The position numbers and the translations under genes were made by a program. From the NCBI GenBank assembly GCA_037968815.1, contig JBBKWF010000011.1, forward strand, positions 372,001 to 436,000: DNA of 64,000 bases, read 5' to 3'. Of this stretch, positions 25,517-34,628 are shown piece by piece; the first letter of the stretch is position 1; every line of letters starts with the position of its first letter. Under the pieces are notes generated by a model. The model had not been told where the DNA came from, searched no databases, and saw only the letters and a list, made by a program, of their open reading frames with translations. Origin of the DNA: Pseudopedobacter sp037968815. GTDB taxonomy: Bacteria > Bacteroidota > Bacteroidia > Sphingobacteriales > Sphingobacteriaceae.

Positions 25517-27505
25517 TTAGGCTTTTAAAGACGTAAAACAAACCGTTGTACCTCCTTCAATATTTCTTTCCGCCCAGATTTCCCCGCCATTGGCTTCCAC
25601 AAATTCCTTACAGAGTGTTAAGCCTAGTCCTGTACCTGTTTCATTATTTGTTCCTGATTTACTAATACTCTCAGGAGAGAAAATAGTTAATAGCTCCTCC
25701 TTAGCAACTCCGATCCCATTATCTGCAACACAAATTTTCAAAAGCCCCTTCTTATAATCCATGGCATAAATCCTAATGGTTCCTCCTTTTTGAGTGAATT
25801 TTATAGCATTTGCTAAAAGGTTACGGATAATAAATGAGAAATGGTTGGTGTCAGCAAATGCATATTTTCCCTCTATATCTATAATCTTAATTTTTAATTC
25901 TTTTTCATGGACGGCTTCTGTATTTAAATCTAAAGATCTATTAATTAAAGGCACAATATCAAACGAAGACTTTTGCTGTGCGCCTCCTTTAATCTGGGCT
26001 TGTCCCCAAAGTAATAAATCATCTAAAGTAGCCAAAGCCGATTTAGACTGTTTTATAATTAAATCTAAGTACTTTTTTTTCTCTGCACCGTCAAACTCAT
26101 CGTCTTTCAAAAGTTCAAGAATACCTAATGTTGTACCTTGATTTCCACGTAAATCATGACCAATAATTGAGAAAAGTTTATTTTTTATGTTGTTACTCTC
26201 CGTTAATTCCTCTTTTTTTCTATTAAGCTTATCATTGAACTTTTTGAGACGGAAGAGTATAAGAGTCAAAACGAATAAAAGCAAGCCAACAAAAGCTAAT
26301 ATTCCAATTACAATACTACGCTCCCTATCCTTTTGGAACAACAAATTTTCGTTTTCTAAGAGCTTTGCATTAGCTCTGTAAAGCCCTAAACTTACATTTG
26401 CCTCTGCTAAGGATCTCTCTTTTTGCTCATTAAACTGCAAGTTTTTAAAGCGGTTAAGTTCTTGTAAATACTTATAAGCAGACTTATAGTTTCCCTCCAT
26501 TTCTGAAAGTTGTACTAAATTTTGAAAAACTTCTACCACTAAGTCATCTATGCCCGCCTTTTTCGCCCTATCAGCTATATTTAGATACTGAGTCTCTGCT
26601 AATTTATATTTCTCCTGTTCAACCAAAAGAAGTGGTAAATTAACTTCCAAACGTAAACCCGTTTCGGCCAAGCCATGCTTTTTAGCTAATGCCAGTCCCT
26701 CTTCTAGTATTTCTTTTGCTTTTTTATAATCACTCTTCTCCTTATAAATCAGACCTAAGTTTTGCAAAGACAACACTTGCTCTGTAACTTTCCCATCCTT
26801 TATAGCCCATGCATTAGCTTTTCTGAATAAGCGCTCAGCCTCTACTAAGTCACCCTTAATTGCATACAAAATAGCCTTATTAGCCATTACATCATTTTCA
26901 TTAAAACGAGTATTATTGGCCGTATTAACGGAGTCTAGCTTGTTATAAAACTTCATAGACTCATCAAACCTACCCTGCCTAGTTCGTAAAGTTCCTAGCT
27001 TAAGGTAGGAAGATACACTTCCTTCAGTATAGTTCCCTTTTTCGGCTAACAGTAAGGCACTCAAAAAGAAAGATTCTCCTTTAACAAAATCACCCCGCTT
27101 AGCCCATAAAACACCAATCATATTGGTATTATCAACTTCATTGGGTAAATCTTTTAATTCTTTAGATAAGTCTATAGCATCCAGATTATACTTTTCTGAA
27201 AGTCCGAGATAACCGTACTTGGCTAAAACAAAAGCCGTAGCTTGATTCACTCTATGTAGAGCTCTTAAATTACGCTTTGAGCGATAGACACTTAAAGCTT
27301 CATCCGTAACCAATACTATGCTATCTACATTATTAGGGTCGATAGACTTTAATGTATTAATTGTTTTTTCTAGCTTGATTGAGTCAATTACTTTATTGCC
27401 TTGATAACCGAAACAACTCTCTGGTATTAGAAAAACAATAAAGCAAAGCGTAAGCTTAAAAAAAAGAAATGCCCGTCTAAACTTCAACAAATACATAAAA
27501 ATCAA
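25517..27505 (-). CDS. Tetratricopeptide-repeat sensor histidine kinase
   Basis: The 662-aa protein has an N-terminal export or anchor helix (residues 5-27) and a periplasmic region of about eight TPR-like helix pairs (about 75-350; LGLIYKEKSDYKKAKEILEE). A coiled coil and one TM helix follow at about 398-420. The cytoplasmic kinase has the H-box FSIIGHDLRG near residue 450 and HATPase motifs LLANAIKFT, DNGIGVAKEE and GTGLGLTLCKEF. No response regulator lies next to it. Such TPR kinases are common in Bacteroidota; the signal is unknown. It converges with gcvP. Confidence 0.88.
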   Translation of the reverse strand: MIFMYLLKFRRAFLFFKLTLCFIVFLIPESCFGYQGNKVIDSIKLEKTINTLKSIDPNNVDSIVLVTDEALSVYRSKRNLRALHRVNQATAFVLAKYGYLGLSEKYNLDAIDLSKELKDLPNEVDNTNMIGVLWAKRGDFVKGESFFLSALLLAEKGNYTEGSVSSYLKLGTLRTRQGRFDESMKFYNKLDSVNTANNTRFNENDVMANKAILYAIKGDLVEAERLFRKANAWAIKDGKVTEQVLSLQNLGLIYKEKSDYKKAKEILEEGLALAKKHGLAETGLRLEVNLPLLLVEQEKYKLAETQYLNIADRAKKAGIDDLVVEVFQNLVQLSEMEGNYKSAYKYLQELNRFKNLQFNEQKERSLAEANVSLGLYRANAKLLENENLLFQKDRERSIVIGILAFVGLLLFVLTLILFRLKKFNDKLNRKKEELTESNNIKNKLFSIIGHDLRGNQGTTLGILELLKDDEFDGAEKKKYLDLIIKQSKSALATLDDLLLWGQAQIKGGAQQKSSFDIVPLINRSLDLNTEAVHEKELKIKIIDIEGKYAFADTNHFSFIIRNLLANAIKFTQKGGTIRIYAMDYKKGLLKICVADNGIGVAKEELLTIFSPESISKSGTNNETGTGLGLTLCKEFVEANGGEIWAERNIEGGTTVCFTSLKA

Positions 27506-27628
27506 ATAGAACTCTTAATATAGGAAATATAAGTGCTGTAGTGTCAAATTCAAAAAAAAATTCATTAATTATTAAGAATAAAAGAGCTTTATTATATTTC
27601 ACTCAGCATATAGCAAACAAAAAAGCAT

Positions 27629-27664
27629 AAAAAAACCTCTTACATAAACATGTAAGAGGTTTTT
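27629..27664 (-). terminator. Terminator at the end of the ribosomal protein supercluster
   Basis: The hairpin CCTCTTACAT ... ATGTAAGAGG at 27636-27660 is flanked by A-runs and T-runs on both sides. On the minus strand it sits 22 bp past the rplQ stop and is followed by TTTTTT. It can also end the opposite strand. Confidence 0.9.
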
Positions 27665-27685
27665 CATGCAATTAGTATGTTCTAA

Positions 27686-28243
27686 TTATTCTGCAGATTT
27701 CTCTTCTTTAGAATCGTTATCTTCTTTTGCTGGAGCTTCTTCTGCTTTAGTTTCTTCAACCTTAGCTTCTGGTGCATCCTCAACAACTACTGCTTCTTCG
27801 GCTACTGGTGCATCAGCTTTTTTAGCTTTTGAACCTCTTCTACGAGTTGATTTTTTCTCGGTTTTAGCTTCTGCGTTGTAAGTTGTGTTAAAATCTACTA
27901 ACTCGATAAGTGCCATTTCAGCGTTGTCACCTAAACGATTTCCAAGTTTAACAATACGAGTATAACCACCTGGGCGATTAGCTACTTTTTCTGCTACTTC
28001 ACGGAACAAAGTTGTAACAACTTCTTTATTTTGTAAGTAAGAGAATACTGTACGACGAGAGTGTGTAGTATCGTTTTTTGACTTAGTGATAATTGGCTCA
28101 ACATATACTCTTAAAGCTTTAGCTTTTGCTAAAGTAGTAGTGATACGTTTATGCTCAATTAAAGATGAAGCCATATTAGCCAACATTGCTTTTCTGTGGG
28201 CTGTTTTACGACCTAAATGATTAAATTTCTTTCCGTGTCTCAT
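27686..28243 (-). CDS. rplQ: 50S ribosomal protein L17 with long acidic tail
   Basis: The L17 core covers residues 1-120 (MRHGKKFNHLGRKTAHRKAM, RITTTLAKAKALR, GGYTRIVKLGNRLGDNAEMA). It is followed by about 65 residues of low-complexity Lys, then Ala/Glu-rich sequence (KKSTRRRGSKAKK, EETKAEEAPAKE), making 185 aa in total against about 120-130 for the family core. Such tails occur in Bacteroidota L17. L17 binds 23S rRNA near the tunnel exit. It is the last gene of the cluster, 102 bp after rpoA and just before the terminator. Confidence 0.95.
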   Translation of the reverse strand: MRHGKKFNHLGRKTAHRKAMLANMASSLIEHKRITTTLAKAKALRVYVEPIITKSKNDTTHSRRTVFSYLQNKEVVTTLFREVAEKVANRPGGYTRIVKLGNRLGDNAEMALIELVDFNTTYNAEAKTEKKSTRRRGSKAKKADAPVAEEAVVVEDAPEAKVEETKAEEAPAKEDNDSKEEKSAE

Positions 28244-28345
28244 TATTTATTTATTTGCGCATACCGTCAGCTCTAGCCACCATGGCGAACCGGGAATTAT
28301 GCGTCATTTGCATTTTAAACCTAATTCCTTTTAAGGGTTTAGGGA

Positions 28346-29338
28346 TTATTCTTCGTCTAATTTGAATTTAGACAAGTTCATACCAAAAGATAAACCTTTT
28401 GATTTAACTAATTCTTGAATCTCTGTTAATGATTTTTTACCGAAGTTTCTGAATTTCAACATATCAGCAACATCATAAGAAACCAATTCAGCTAAAGATC
28501 TAATATCAGCTGCTTTTAAGCAATTTAATGCTCTTACAGAAAGATCTAAATCAACTAATTCAGTTTTTAAGATTTTACGCATATGTAAAACTTCCTCATC
28601 AACTTCTTTAGTTTCTTCTTTAGCTTGAGATTCTAATACTAGGTTTTCATCAGAGAACAACATAAAGTGCTGGATTAAAATCTTAGCAGCTTCTTTTAAC
28701 GCCTCTTCTGGATGAATTGAACCATCAGTAGTGATATCCAAAATCAACTTTTCGTAGTCGGTTTTTTGTTCAACCCTGAAGTTTTCAATAGTATATTTAA
28801 CATTTTTGATTGGCGTGTAGATAGAATCAATTGCAATTACACCAACTGGTGCATCAGCATTCTTGTTCTCATCTGCAGCAACATAACCTCTTCCTTTGTT
28901 GATGGTTAATTCTATTTCTAAAGTAACAGAATCTTCCATATTACAAATCACAAAATCAGGGTTTAAAACCTCGAAATTGTTAGAAAATTTAGTGATATCG
29001 CCAGCTTTAAAAGACTCTTGACCGTTAATAATCACGAAAATCTTCTCAGTATCGCCAGAATCACCTGTTTTCTTAAAACGAACTTGTTTCAAGTTTAAGA
29101 TGATATCAACAACGTCTTCAGCTACACCTTTTATTGTAGAAAATTCGTGAGAAACACCTGAAAAACGAACAGAAGTAATTGCGAAACCTTCTAATGAAGA
29201 AAGTAAAATCCTTCTAAGTGAATTACCTATAGTAACACCAAAACCAGGTTCCAACGGACGAAATTCAAACGTACCATCGAAATCCGTAGATTTCTGCATA
29301 ATTACTTTATCGGGTCTCTGAAATGCTAAAATTGTCAT
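28346..29338 (-). CDS. rpoA: DNA-directed RNA polymerase subunit alpha
   Basis: This is the full-length 330-aa alpha subunit. The N-terminal domain, with FRPLEPGFGVTIGNSLRRIL, dimerises and nucleates polymerase assembly. A linker leads to the C-terminal helix-hairpin-helix domain (LDLSVRALNCLKAADI, RNFGKKSLTEIQELV) that contacts DNA and activators. The gene is in the usual rpsD-rpoA-rplQ order. Confidence 0.98.
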   Translation of the reverse strand: MTILAFQRPDKVIMQKSTDFDGTFEFRPLEPGFGVTIGNSLRRILLSSLEGFAITSVRFSGVSHEFSTIKGVAEDVVDIILNLKQVRFKKTGDSGDTEKIFVIINGQESFKAGDITKFSNNFEVLNPDFVICNMEDSVTLEIELTINKGRGYVAADENKNADAPVGVIAIDSIYTPIKNVKYTIENFRVEQKTDYEKLILDITTDGSIHPEEALKEAAKILIQHFMLFSDENLVLESQAKEETKEVDEEVLHMRKILKTELVDLDLSVRALNCLKAADIRSLAELVSYDVADMLKFRNFGKKSLTEIQELVKSKGLSFGMNLSKFKLDEE

Positions 29339-29426
29339 TTATTTGCCTTATGTTAATCGTTAATTTTTGGATAAATAAAAATTGCTAATTCCTCGTTTAC
29401 AGAAGAATCAGCAATTAATTTCATCA

Positions 29427-30035
29427 TTATTTAGAGTACAACTCGACGATTAAGTTTTCCTTGATGTTTTCAGGAATACTTTCGCGTTCTGGGTACGATA
29501 TGAACTTACCAGATAATGCTTTCGCATCCCACTCTAACCAACCGTATTTGTTGATTGTACGAGCAGCAACTGATAAAGAGATAGTTTCTAAAGATTGAGA
29601 CTTCTCTCTAACCGCTACAACATCACCAGCTTTTAATGTATAAGATGGAATGTTTACTACAGAACCATTAACAGTAATGTGTCTGTGAGAAACTAATTGA
29701 CGAGCACCTGATCTAGTTGGCGCAATACCTAAACGGTAAACTGCGTTATCTAATCTTGCTTCTAACAATTGTAATAAGTTTGTACCTGTAATACCTTCTC
29801 TTGCAGATGCTTTTTTGAAAAGGTTAGAGAATTGTTTTTCTAATACACCGTAAGTATATTTTACTTTTTGTTTCTCCATCAACTGTACTGCGTACTCTGA
29901 CTGCTTTCCTCTTCTTTTAGAAGCGCCATGCTGTCCTGGAGGGTAGTTTTTTCTATCTAATGCCTTATCAGGACCGAAAATTGGTTCTCTGAATTTACGG
30001 GCGATTTTGGATTTTGGACCTGTATATCTTGCCAT
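29427..30035 (-). CDS. rpsD: 30S ribosomal protein S4
   Basis: The 202-aa S4 has the MARYTGPKSKIARKFREPIF start and the S4 RNA-binding domain (RLDNAVYRLGIAPTRSGARQ, VSHRHITVNG). It binds the 5' domain of 16S rRNA early in assembly, and in some bacteria it also represses its own operon. The N-terminal region lacks the cysteine cluster of zinc-binding S4. It follows rpsK after 62 bp containing a small hairpin. Confidence 0.97.
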   Translation of the reverse strand: MARYTGPKSKIARKFREPIFGPDKALDRKNYPPGQHGASKRRGKQSEYAVQLMEKQKVKYTYGVLEKQFSNLFKKASAREGITGTNLLQLLEARLDNAVYRLGIAPTRSGARQLVSHRHITVNGSVVNIPSYTLKAGDVVAVREKSQSLETISLSVAARTINKYGWLEWDAKALSGKFISYPERESIPENIKENLIVELYSK

Positions 30036-30056
30036 TTTGTGTGTTTTAAAGTATCA

Positions 30057-30073
30057 TCCCAACTCAATTGGGA
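30057..30073 (-). promoter_or_regulatory. Small hairpin in the rpsK-rpsD gap
   Basis: TCCCAA/TTGGGA with the five-base loop CTCAA lies 22 bp before the rpsD start. S4 autoregulation is known in other phyla, so a role in rpsD translation is possible, but the hairpin is short and may be incidental. Confidence 0.25.
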
Positions 30074-30097
30074 GAATCTTACCTTTAAAATAAATAA

Positions 30098-30487
30098 TTA
30101 AACTCTTCTTCTTTTTGGTGGACGACATCCGTTGTGAGGAAGTGGAGTAATATCCTTAATAGTGGTTACTTCCAATCCTGAATTTTGTAAAGTACGGATA
30201 GCCGACTCGCGACCAGATCCTGGACCTTTTACAAAAACTTCAACTTTACGTAAACCCAAATCATGGGCCACCTTACCGCAATCAATTGCCGCTTGAGAAG
30301 CTGCATACGGTGTGTTCTTTTTAGAACCTTTAAATCCTTGCTTTCCAGCTGATGACCAAGAAATTGTTTGTCCTTGATTGTTGGTTAGCGTGATAATGAT
30401 GTTATTAAAGGTAGCGTTAATGTGAGCTTGCCCTACAGGCTCCACTACAACTAAACGCTTTTTAGTAACTTTTTTTGACTTAGCCAT
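30098..30487 (-). CDS. rpsK: 30S ribosomal protein S11
   Basis: The 129-aa S11 shows the family features AHINATFNNIIITLTNNQG, GSKKNTPYAASQA and the strongly conserved C-terminus ITPLPHNGCRPPKRRRV. It forms part of the 30S platform that contacts mRNA at the E site. It lies 16 bp after rpsM. Confidence 0.98.
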   Translation of the reverse strand: MAKSKKVTKKRLVVVEPVGQAHINATFNNIIITLTNNQGQTISWSSAGKQGFKGSKKNTPYAASQAAIDCGKVAHDLGLRKVEVFVKGPGSGRESAIRTLQNSGLEVTTIKDITPLPHNGCRPPKRRRV

Positions 30488-30503
30488 TTTTTACTATCAA
30501 TTA

Positions 30504-30881
30504 TTATTTAGTAGCCTTTTTCTTGTTCGCAACAGTTTTTCTCTTTCCTTTACGGGTACGAGAATTGTTCTTGGTTCGTTGTCCACGTAGTGGCAAACCT
30601 TTCCTGTGGCGTAGTCCTCTGTAACAACCAATATCCATTAAACGTTTGATGTTTAACTGAACCTCAGAGCGAAGTTGACCTTCTACTTTGATGGTTTCAT
30701 TGATAATGTTACGGATCGCTGTTAATTCTTCATCGGTCCAATCTTCAACTTTTTTATCTACGCTAATACCAGCTTGCTCTAAAATAGATTGCGCTGTGCT
30801 TCTTCCTATACCGAAGATGTAAGTAAGGCCGATCTCTCCTCTTTTGTTTTTTGGTAAATCAATACCTGCTATCCTTGCCAT
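30504..30881 (-). CDS. rpsM: 30S ribosomal protein S13
   Basis: The 125-aa S13 has MARIAGIDLPKNKRGEIGLT, the helix-two-turn-helix region and the basic C-terminal tail RGQRTKNNSRTRKGKRKTVA that reaches the P-site tRNA. It sits in the 30S head and contacts the 50S at the intersubunit bridges. It lies 24 bp after rpmJ. Confidence 0.98.
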   Translation of the reverse strand: MARIAGIDLPKNKRGEIGLTYIFGIGRSTAQSILEQAGISVDKKVEDWTDEELTAIRNIINETIKVEGQLRSEVQLNIKRLMDIGCYRGLRHRKGLPLRGQRTKNNSRTRKGKRKTVANKKKATK

Positions 30882-30905
30882 TTAATTTTGTTGATAGTTT
30901 AATAA

Positions 30906-31022
30906 TTAACCTTGACGCTGTTTGAACTTAGGGTTCTTCTTATTGATTACATAAAGTTTTCCGTTTCTACGGATAATCTTGCAATCAACGCTGCGCTTTT
31001 TAATGGATGCTCTAACTTTCAT
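30906..31022 (-). CDS. rpmJ: 50S ribosomal protein L36 (zinc-free type)
   Basis: I translated this 38-aa frame by hand: it starts MKVRASIKKRSVDCKIIRRN and ends NPKFKQRQG, the L36 pattern. Of the zinc ligands in the C+ form only Cys14 remains; positions 11, 27 and 33 are Ser, Asn and Phe. It is therefore the C- paralogue type that does not need zinc. It sits between infA (1 bp upstream) and rpsM, the usual place. Confidence 0.95.
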   Translation of the reverse strand: MKVRASIKKRSVDCKIIRRNGKLYVINKKNPKFKQRQG

Positions 31023-31023
31023 T

Positions 31024-31242
31024 TTATTTATACCTATAAGTTATTCTACCTTTTGTAAGATCATATGGAGACATCTCCAATTTAACACGGTCTCCTGGTA
31101 AAATTTTGATGTAGTGCATCCTCATTTTACCTGAAATGTGTGCTATAATCTCATGACCGTTCTCTAGTTCAACACGAAACATTGCATTAGATAACGCTTC
31201 TTTTATTATCCCGTCTTGCTCTATAGAGGATTGTTTAGCCAT
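31024..31242 (-). CDS. infA: Translation initiation factor IF-1
   Basis: The 72-aa single OB-fold protein has the typical start MAKQSSIEQDGIIKEALSNA and end LTKGRITYRYK. It occupies the A site during 30S initiation together with IF-2 and IF-3. It lies one base before rpmJ and 71 bp after map; a -7-like TAATTTTG in that gap suggests an extra internal promoter. Confidence 0.97.
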   Translation of the reverse strand: MAKQSSIEQDGIIKEALSNAMFRVELENGHEIIAHISGKMRMHYIKILPGDRVKLEMSPYDLTKGRITYRYK

Positions 31243-31286
31243 ATTTCTTTGATTTTTACTGCATTAGCACCGCCCAAAGCGGGACG

Positions 31287-31294
31287 CAAAATTA
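31287..31294 (-). promoter_or_regulatory. Possible internal promoter (-7) before infA
   Basis: On the minus strand TAATTTTG fits TAnnTTTG and is followed by CGTCCCGC, giving a leader of about 40 nt before infA. No -33 TTTG was found at the right spacing. Confidence 0.35.
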
Positions 31295-31313
31295 AGCAAA
31301 AATATTTAAATTC

Positions 31314-32099
31314 CTATTTTTTATTTAAAACTTCTTCAATGTACTCAAAAGTAGATAAAATATCTGCTTTACCTTTCCCTATAGCTACTGTATGTTCAAA
31401 GTGTGCAGAAGGTTTTTTATCAACTGTTGAAACCGTCCAACCATCATTCCAAAACTTAACACCTGCTTTTCCAGCGTTAATCATTGGCTCAATAGCAATC
31501 ACCATTCCTTCAGTTAATTTTGTTCCTGATCCGCGTCTTCCGTAATTAGGAATATCTGGTTTTTCATGCAAGAACTTACCTACGCCATGCCCAACTAATT
31601 CCTTCACCACACCGTAGCCATTCTTTTCAGCATGTTGCTGACAAGCATAACCTATATCTCCTACTCTATTACCTACAACAGCTTTCTCGATAGCTAAGTC
31701 CAGACACTCCTGAGTAACTGTCAATAGTCGCTTTGTCTCCTCTTCAACCTCACCTATCATAAAGGTATAGGCAGAATCCCCAAAGTAACCATCTTTAATC
31801 ACTCCACAATCTACCGAAACAATATCTCCACTCCTTAGCTCGTAATCACTCGGAAAACCGTGTACAACTTGGTCATTTAAAGAAATGCACAGTGTGTATG
31901 GAAAACCATTGTAATTTAAAAAAGCTGGGATAGCATCATTGTCTCTAATAAACTCTTCAGCAACCTTATTTAAGTGCTTAGTAGTAACGCCTTCTCCAAT
32001 AACCTTAGCCACTTCGGCATGAGATTTAGCAACTAGCTGTGAGCTAATTCTAATTAACTCAATTTCCTCTGCTGTCTTATAGATAACTGTTCTCGCCAC
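31314..32099 (-). CDS. map: Type I methionine aminopeptidase
   Basis: The 261-aa enzyme removes the initiator methionine from nascent proteins. The pita-bread fold ligands are visible: VSVDCGVIKDGYFGDSAYTF holds the two aspartates, VGHGVGKFLHEKPDIPNY the histidine, and GMVIAIEPMI and FEHTVAIGK the glutamates. It lacks the N-terminal zinc finger extension of eukaryotic types. It follows secY by 8 bp. Confidence 0.97.
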   Translation of the reverse strand: MARTVIYKTAEEIELIRISSQLVAKSHAEVAKVIGEGVTTKHLNKVAEEFIRDNDAIPAFLNYNGFPYTLCISLNDQVVHGFPSDYELRSGDIVSVDCGVIKDGYFGDSAYTFMIGEVEEETKRLLTVTQECLDLAIEKAVVGNRVGDIGYACQQHAEKNGYGVVKELVGHGVGKFLHEKPDIPNYGRRGSGTKLTEGMVIAIEPMINAGKAGVKFWNDGWTVSTVDKKPSAHFEHTVAIGKGKADILSTFEYIEEVLNKK

Positions 32100-32107
32100 T
32101 CTAAATC

Positions 32108-33451
32108 TTAAATTACAGGATCTGAAGAACCCATTGCATTTGCAGAACTACTGCTACGTCCACTGATTCTTCCAGTTTTCATCAATCCATCGTAATGACG
32201 CATTAATAAATGACTTTCAACTTGTTGCAAAGTATCTAAAACAACAGCCACCAAAATCAATAACGATGTACCACCAAAGAAATGCGCAAACTGTGAGTTT
32301 ACACCTGCAATGATAGCAAACGCTGGTAAAATAGCGATAACTGCTAAAAATATAGATCCTGGGAAGGTAATCCTAGAAATGATTGCATCAATAAAATCTG
32401 CGGTAGATTTACCTGGCTTAATACCTGGAACAAATCCTCCGTTTTTCTTCATATCATCAGCCATTTGATTAGGATTAATCGTAATAGCTGTATAGAAGAA
32501 AGTAAACACGATAATTAGAATTGCGAAAGTAAAGTTATACGCAAAAGAGGTATAATCACTAAGCGATGCTAAAAACGCAGACTGTGCTGATGGCAAAAAC
32601 TGTGCAATAGTAGATGGAATAAACATAATTGCTTGTGCAAAAATGATAGGCATAACCCCTGCAGCATTAAGCTTTAAAGGAATATACTGACGTACACCAC
32701 CGTACTGCTTGTTTCCAACAATTTTCTTTGCATACTGAACAGGAACCTTTCGAGTACCCTGTATCACCAGTACGGTAAATACTACTACTGCAAACAAAGC
32801 TACAAACTCAATAAAGAAAGCAATTAAACCACCTTGACCATTTTGTCTGCTCATAAACTCTGCACCAATACCGTAAGGTAACTGAGCAATAATACCCACC
32901 ATAATCAATATTGAGATACCGTTTCCAATTCCTTTATCAGTAATCTTCTCTCCCATCCACATTACAAACATGGTTCCGGCAGTTAAAATGATCATTGAAG
33001 AAATTGTAAATAATGGCTCTGAAATTAACCTAGCGTCTGGTGCAATTTGAGACTTAACATAACCGATAGCCTGCAAAGCAGTAATACCGATGGTTAGGTA
33101 ACGCGTAATTTGAGTAATCTTTTTCTGTCCACTTTCACCTTCTTTTTGCATTTTTTGGAAATATGGAACAGCGATACCCAATAGCTGAACTACAATGGAT
33201 GCCGAAATATATGGCATTACACCTAAAGCAAAAATAGATGCTCTAGAGAATGAACCACCAGCAAACATATTTAACAAGCCTAACAAACCGTCTTTAGCTT
33301 CTTGGTTATCTAAGGATGCAGGATCAACTCCTGGCAAAACTATAAATGAACCGATTCTATATACCAAAAGAATTAAGAGTGTGTATAAAATACGCACTCT
33401 TAACTCTTCAATTTTCCAAATATTGGATAATGTTGTGAACAGCTTCTTCAT
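32108..33451 (-). CDS. secY: Preprotein translocase subunit SecY
   Basis: SecY is the channel subunit of the SecYEG translocon. This 447-aa polytopic protein has about ten TM helices and the conserved ALGVMPYISASIVVQLL plug/TM2 region. The cytoplasmic loops include GTRKVPVQYAKK and the NPNQMADDMKKNGGFVPGIK segment, typical of the family. It has the normal location after rplO, but as usual in this phylum adk does not follow; map does. Confidence 0.97.
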   Translation of the reverse strand: MKKLFTTLSNIWKIEELRVRILYTLLILLVYRIGSFIVLPGVDPASLDNQEAKDGLLGLLNMFAGGSFSRASIFALGVMPYISASIVVQLLGIAVPYFQKMQKEGESGQKKITQITRYLTIGITALQAIGYVKSQIAPDARLISEPLFTISSMIILTAGTMFVMWMGEKITDKGIGNGISILIMVGIIAQLPYGIGAEFMSRQNGQGGLIAFFIEFVALFAVVVFTVLVIQGTRKVPVQYAKKIVGNKQYGGVRQYIPLKLNAAGVMPIIFAQAIMFIPSTIAQFLPSAQSAFLASLSDYTSFAYNFTFAILIIVFTFFYTAITINPNQMADDMKKNGGFVPGIKPGKSTADFIDAIISRITFPGSIFLAVIAILPAFAIIAGVNSQFAHFFGGTSLLILVAVVLDTLQQVESHLLMRHYDGLMKTGRISGRSSSSANAMGSSDPVI

Positions 33452-33460
33452 TAAATAAAA

Positions 33461-33907
33461 TTATATTTTTTCTACTGTTCCACCTAAAGCTTCGATAGCT
33501 TTTTGTGCAGTTACAGTAAATGCGTGAGCTTTAACGTCTAACTTAACTTTGATTTCGCCTCTTCCCATGATTTTTACTAAATCATTTTTAGAGATCAAAC
33601 CACGCTCAATCATTGTATCGAAAGAGATAGTTTTTAAATCAAATTTTTCTGCTAGGCCTTGTAAAACATCTAGGTTTACACCTACATACTCTATACGGTT
33701 AGGATTTTTAAATCCAACCTTAGGCACACGACGTTGCAAAGGCATTTGACCACCTTCAAAACCAATTTTAGTCTTTTTACCAGAACGAGAACCCGCTCCT
33801 TTATGGCCACGTGTTGCTGTTCCACCACGTCCAGAACCAGTACCACGACCAATTCTTTTTCTGTTTTTTGTTGAACCTTCTGCAGGTTTTAGATTACTTA
33901 AATTCAT
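33461..33907 (-). CDS. rplO: 50S ribosomal protein L15
   Basis: The 148-aa L15 has the glycine- and arginine-rich N-terminal arm (NRKRIGRGTGSGRGGTATRG, HKGAGSRSGKKTKIGFEGGQ) that penetrates 23S rRNA, and the globular C-terminal domain. It is a late 50S assembly protein. It follows rpmD by 5 bp. Confidence 0.97.
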   Translation of the reverse strand: MNLSNLKPAEGSTKNRKRIGRGTGSGRGGTATRGHKGAGSRSGKKTKIGFEGGQMPLQRRVPKVGFKNPNRIEYVGVNLDVLQGLAEKFDLKTISFDTMIERGLISKNDLVKIMGRGEIKVKLDVKAHAFTVTAQKAIEALGGTVEKI

Positions 33908-33912
33908 GGTAA

Positions 33913-34092
33913 TTATACTTTTTCTATGGCTACCAAATGATTTACTTTCTTTACCATTCCGATAATAGCCGGATTAGCTTCTACTATTACACTGCTACTG
34001 ATTTTTCTCAAACCTAAAGCTTGCATAGTTCTTTTTTGGCGTTCGCTTCTATCAATAACGCTCTTAATCTGGGTAATTTTTATCTTCGCCAT
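33913..34092 (-). CDS. rpmD: 50S ribosomal protein L30
   Basis: This small frame, translated by hand, gives 59 aa starting MAKIKITQIKSVIDRSERQK and containing TMQALGLRKISSS and MVKKVNHLVAIEK, the normal L30 pattern and length. It sits between rpsE (4 bp upstream) and rplO, its conserved place. Confidence 0.95.
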   Translation of the reverse strand: MAKIKITQIKSVIDRSERQKRTMQALGLRKISSSVIVEANPAIIGMVKKVNHLVAIEKV

Positions 34093-34096
34093 CTTC

Positions 34097-34615
34097 TTAA
34101 CCGTTAAAAACTTTATTTAATGAAACACCTCTTTGTTGAGCTACAGTTTGTGCATCTCTTAATTGAGATAATGCAGAAATAGTTGCTTTTACCACGTTGT
34201 GGGGATTTGAAGATCCTTTAGATTTTGCAAGTACGTTATGTACACCAGCAGACTCTAACACAGCTCTCATCGCACCACCAGCAATAACTCCAGTACCATT
34301 TGCAGCAGGTTTTAAGAAAACAAAACCTCCAGAAAACTTTCCAATTTGCTCGTGTGGAATAGTGTTATTAATAATTGGCACTTTTACCAAATTCTTTTTA
34401 GCATCATCAATTCCTTTAGCAATTGCTTCAGTAACCTCTTTTGCTTTACCCAAACCGTAACCTACTACACCGTTCTCATCTCCTACCACTACGATAGCAG
34501 AGAAACTGAAAGTACGTCCACCTTTGGTAACTTTAGCAACACGTTGGATGCTAACCAAACGATCTTTTAATTCAATCTCGTTTGCTTTTACTCTTTTTAT
34601 ATTTATAGTTGACAT
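34097..34615 (-). CDS. rpsE: 30S ribosomal protein S5
   Basis: The 172-aa S5 has the N-terminal dsRBD-like domain (LVSIQRVAKVTKGGRTFSFS, VVVGDENGVVGYGLGKAKEV) and the C-terminal domain with AGGAMRAVLESAGVHNVLAK. S5 shapes the mRNA entry tunnel and decoding fidelity. It lies 13 bp after rplR. Confidence 0.98.
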   Translation of the reverse strand: MSTINIKRVKANEIELKDRLVSIQRVAKVTKGGRTFSFSAIVVVGDENGVVGYGLGKAKEVTEAIAKGIDDAKKNLVKVPIINNTIPHEQIGKFSGGFVFLKPAANGTGVIAGGAMRAVLESAGVHNVLAKSKGSSNPHNVVKATISALSQLRDAQTVAQQRGVSLNKVFNG

Positions 34616-34628
34616 TTCTCTACTTCAA

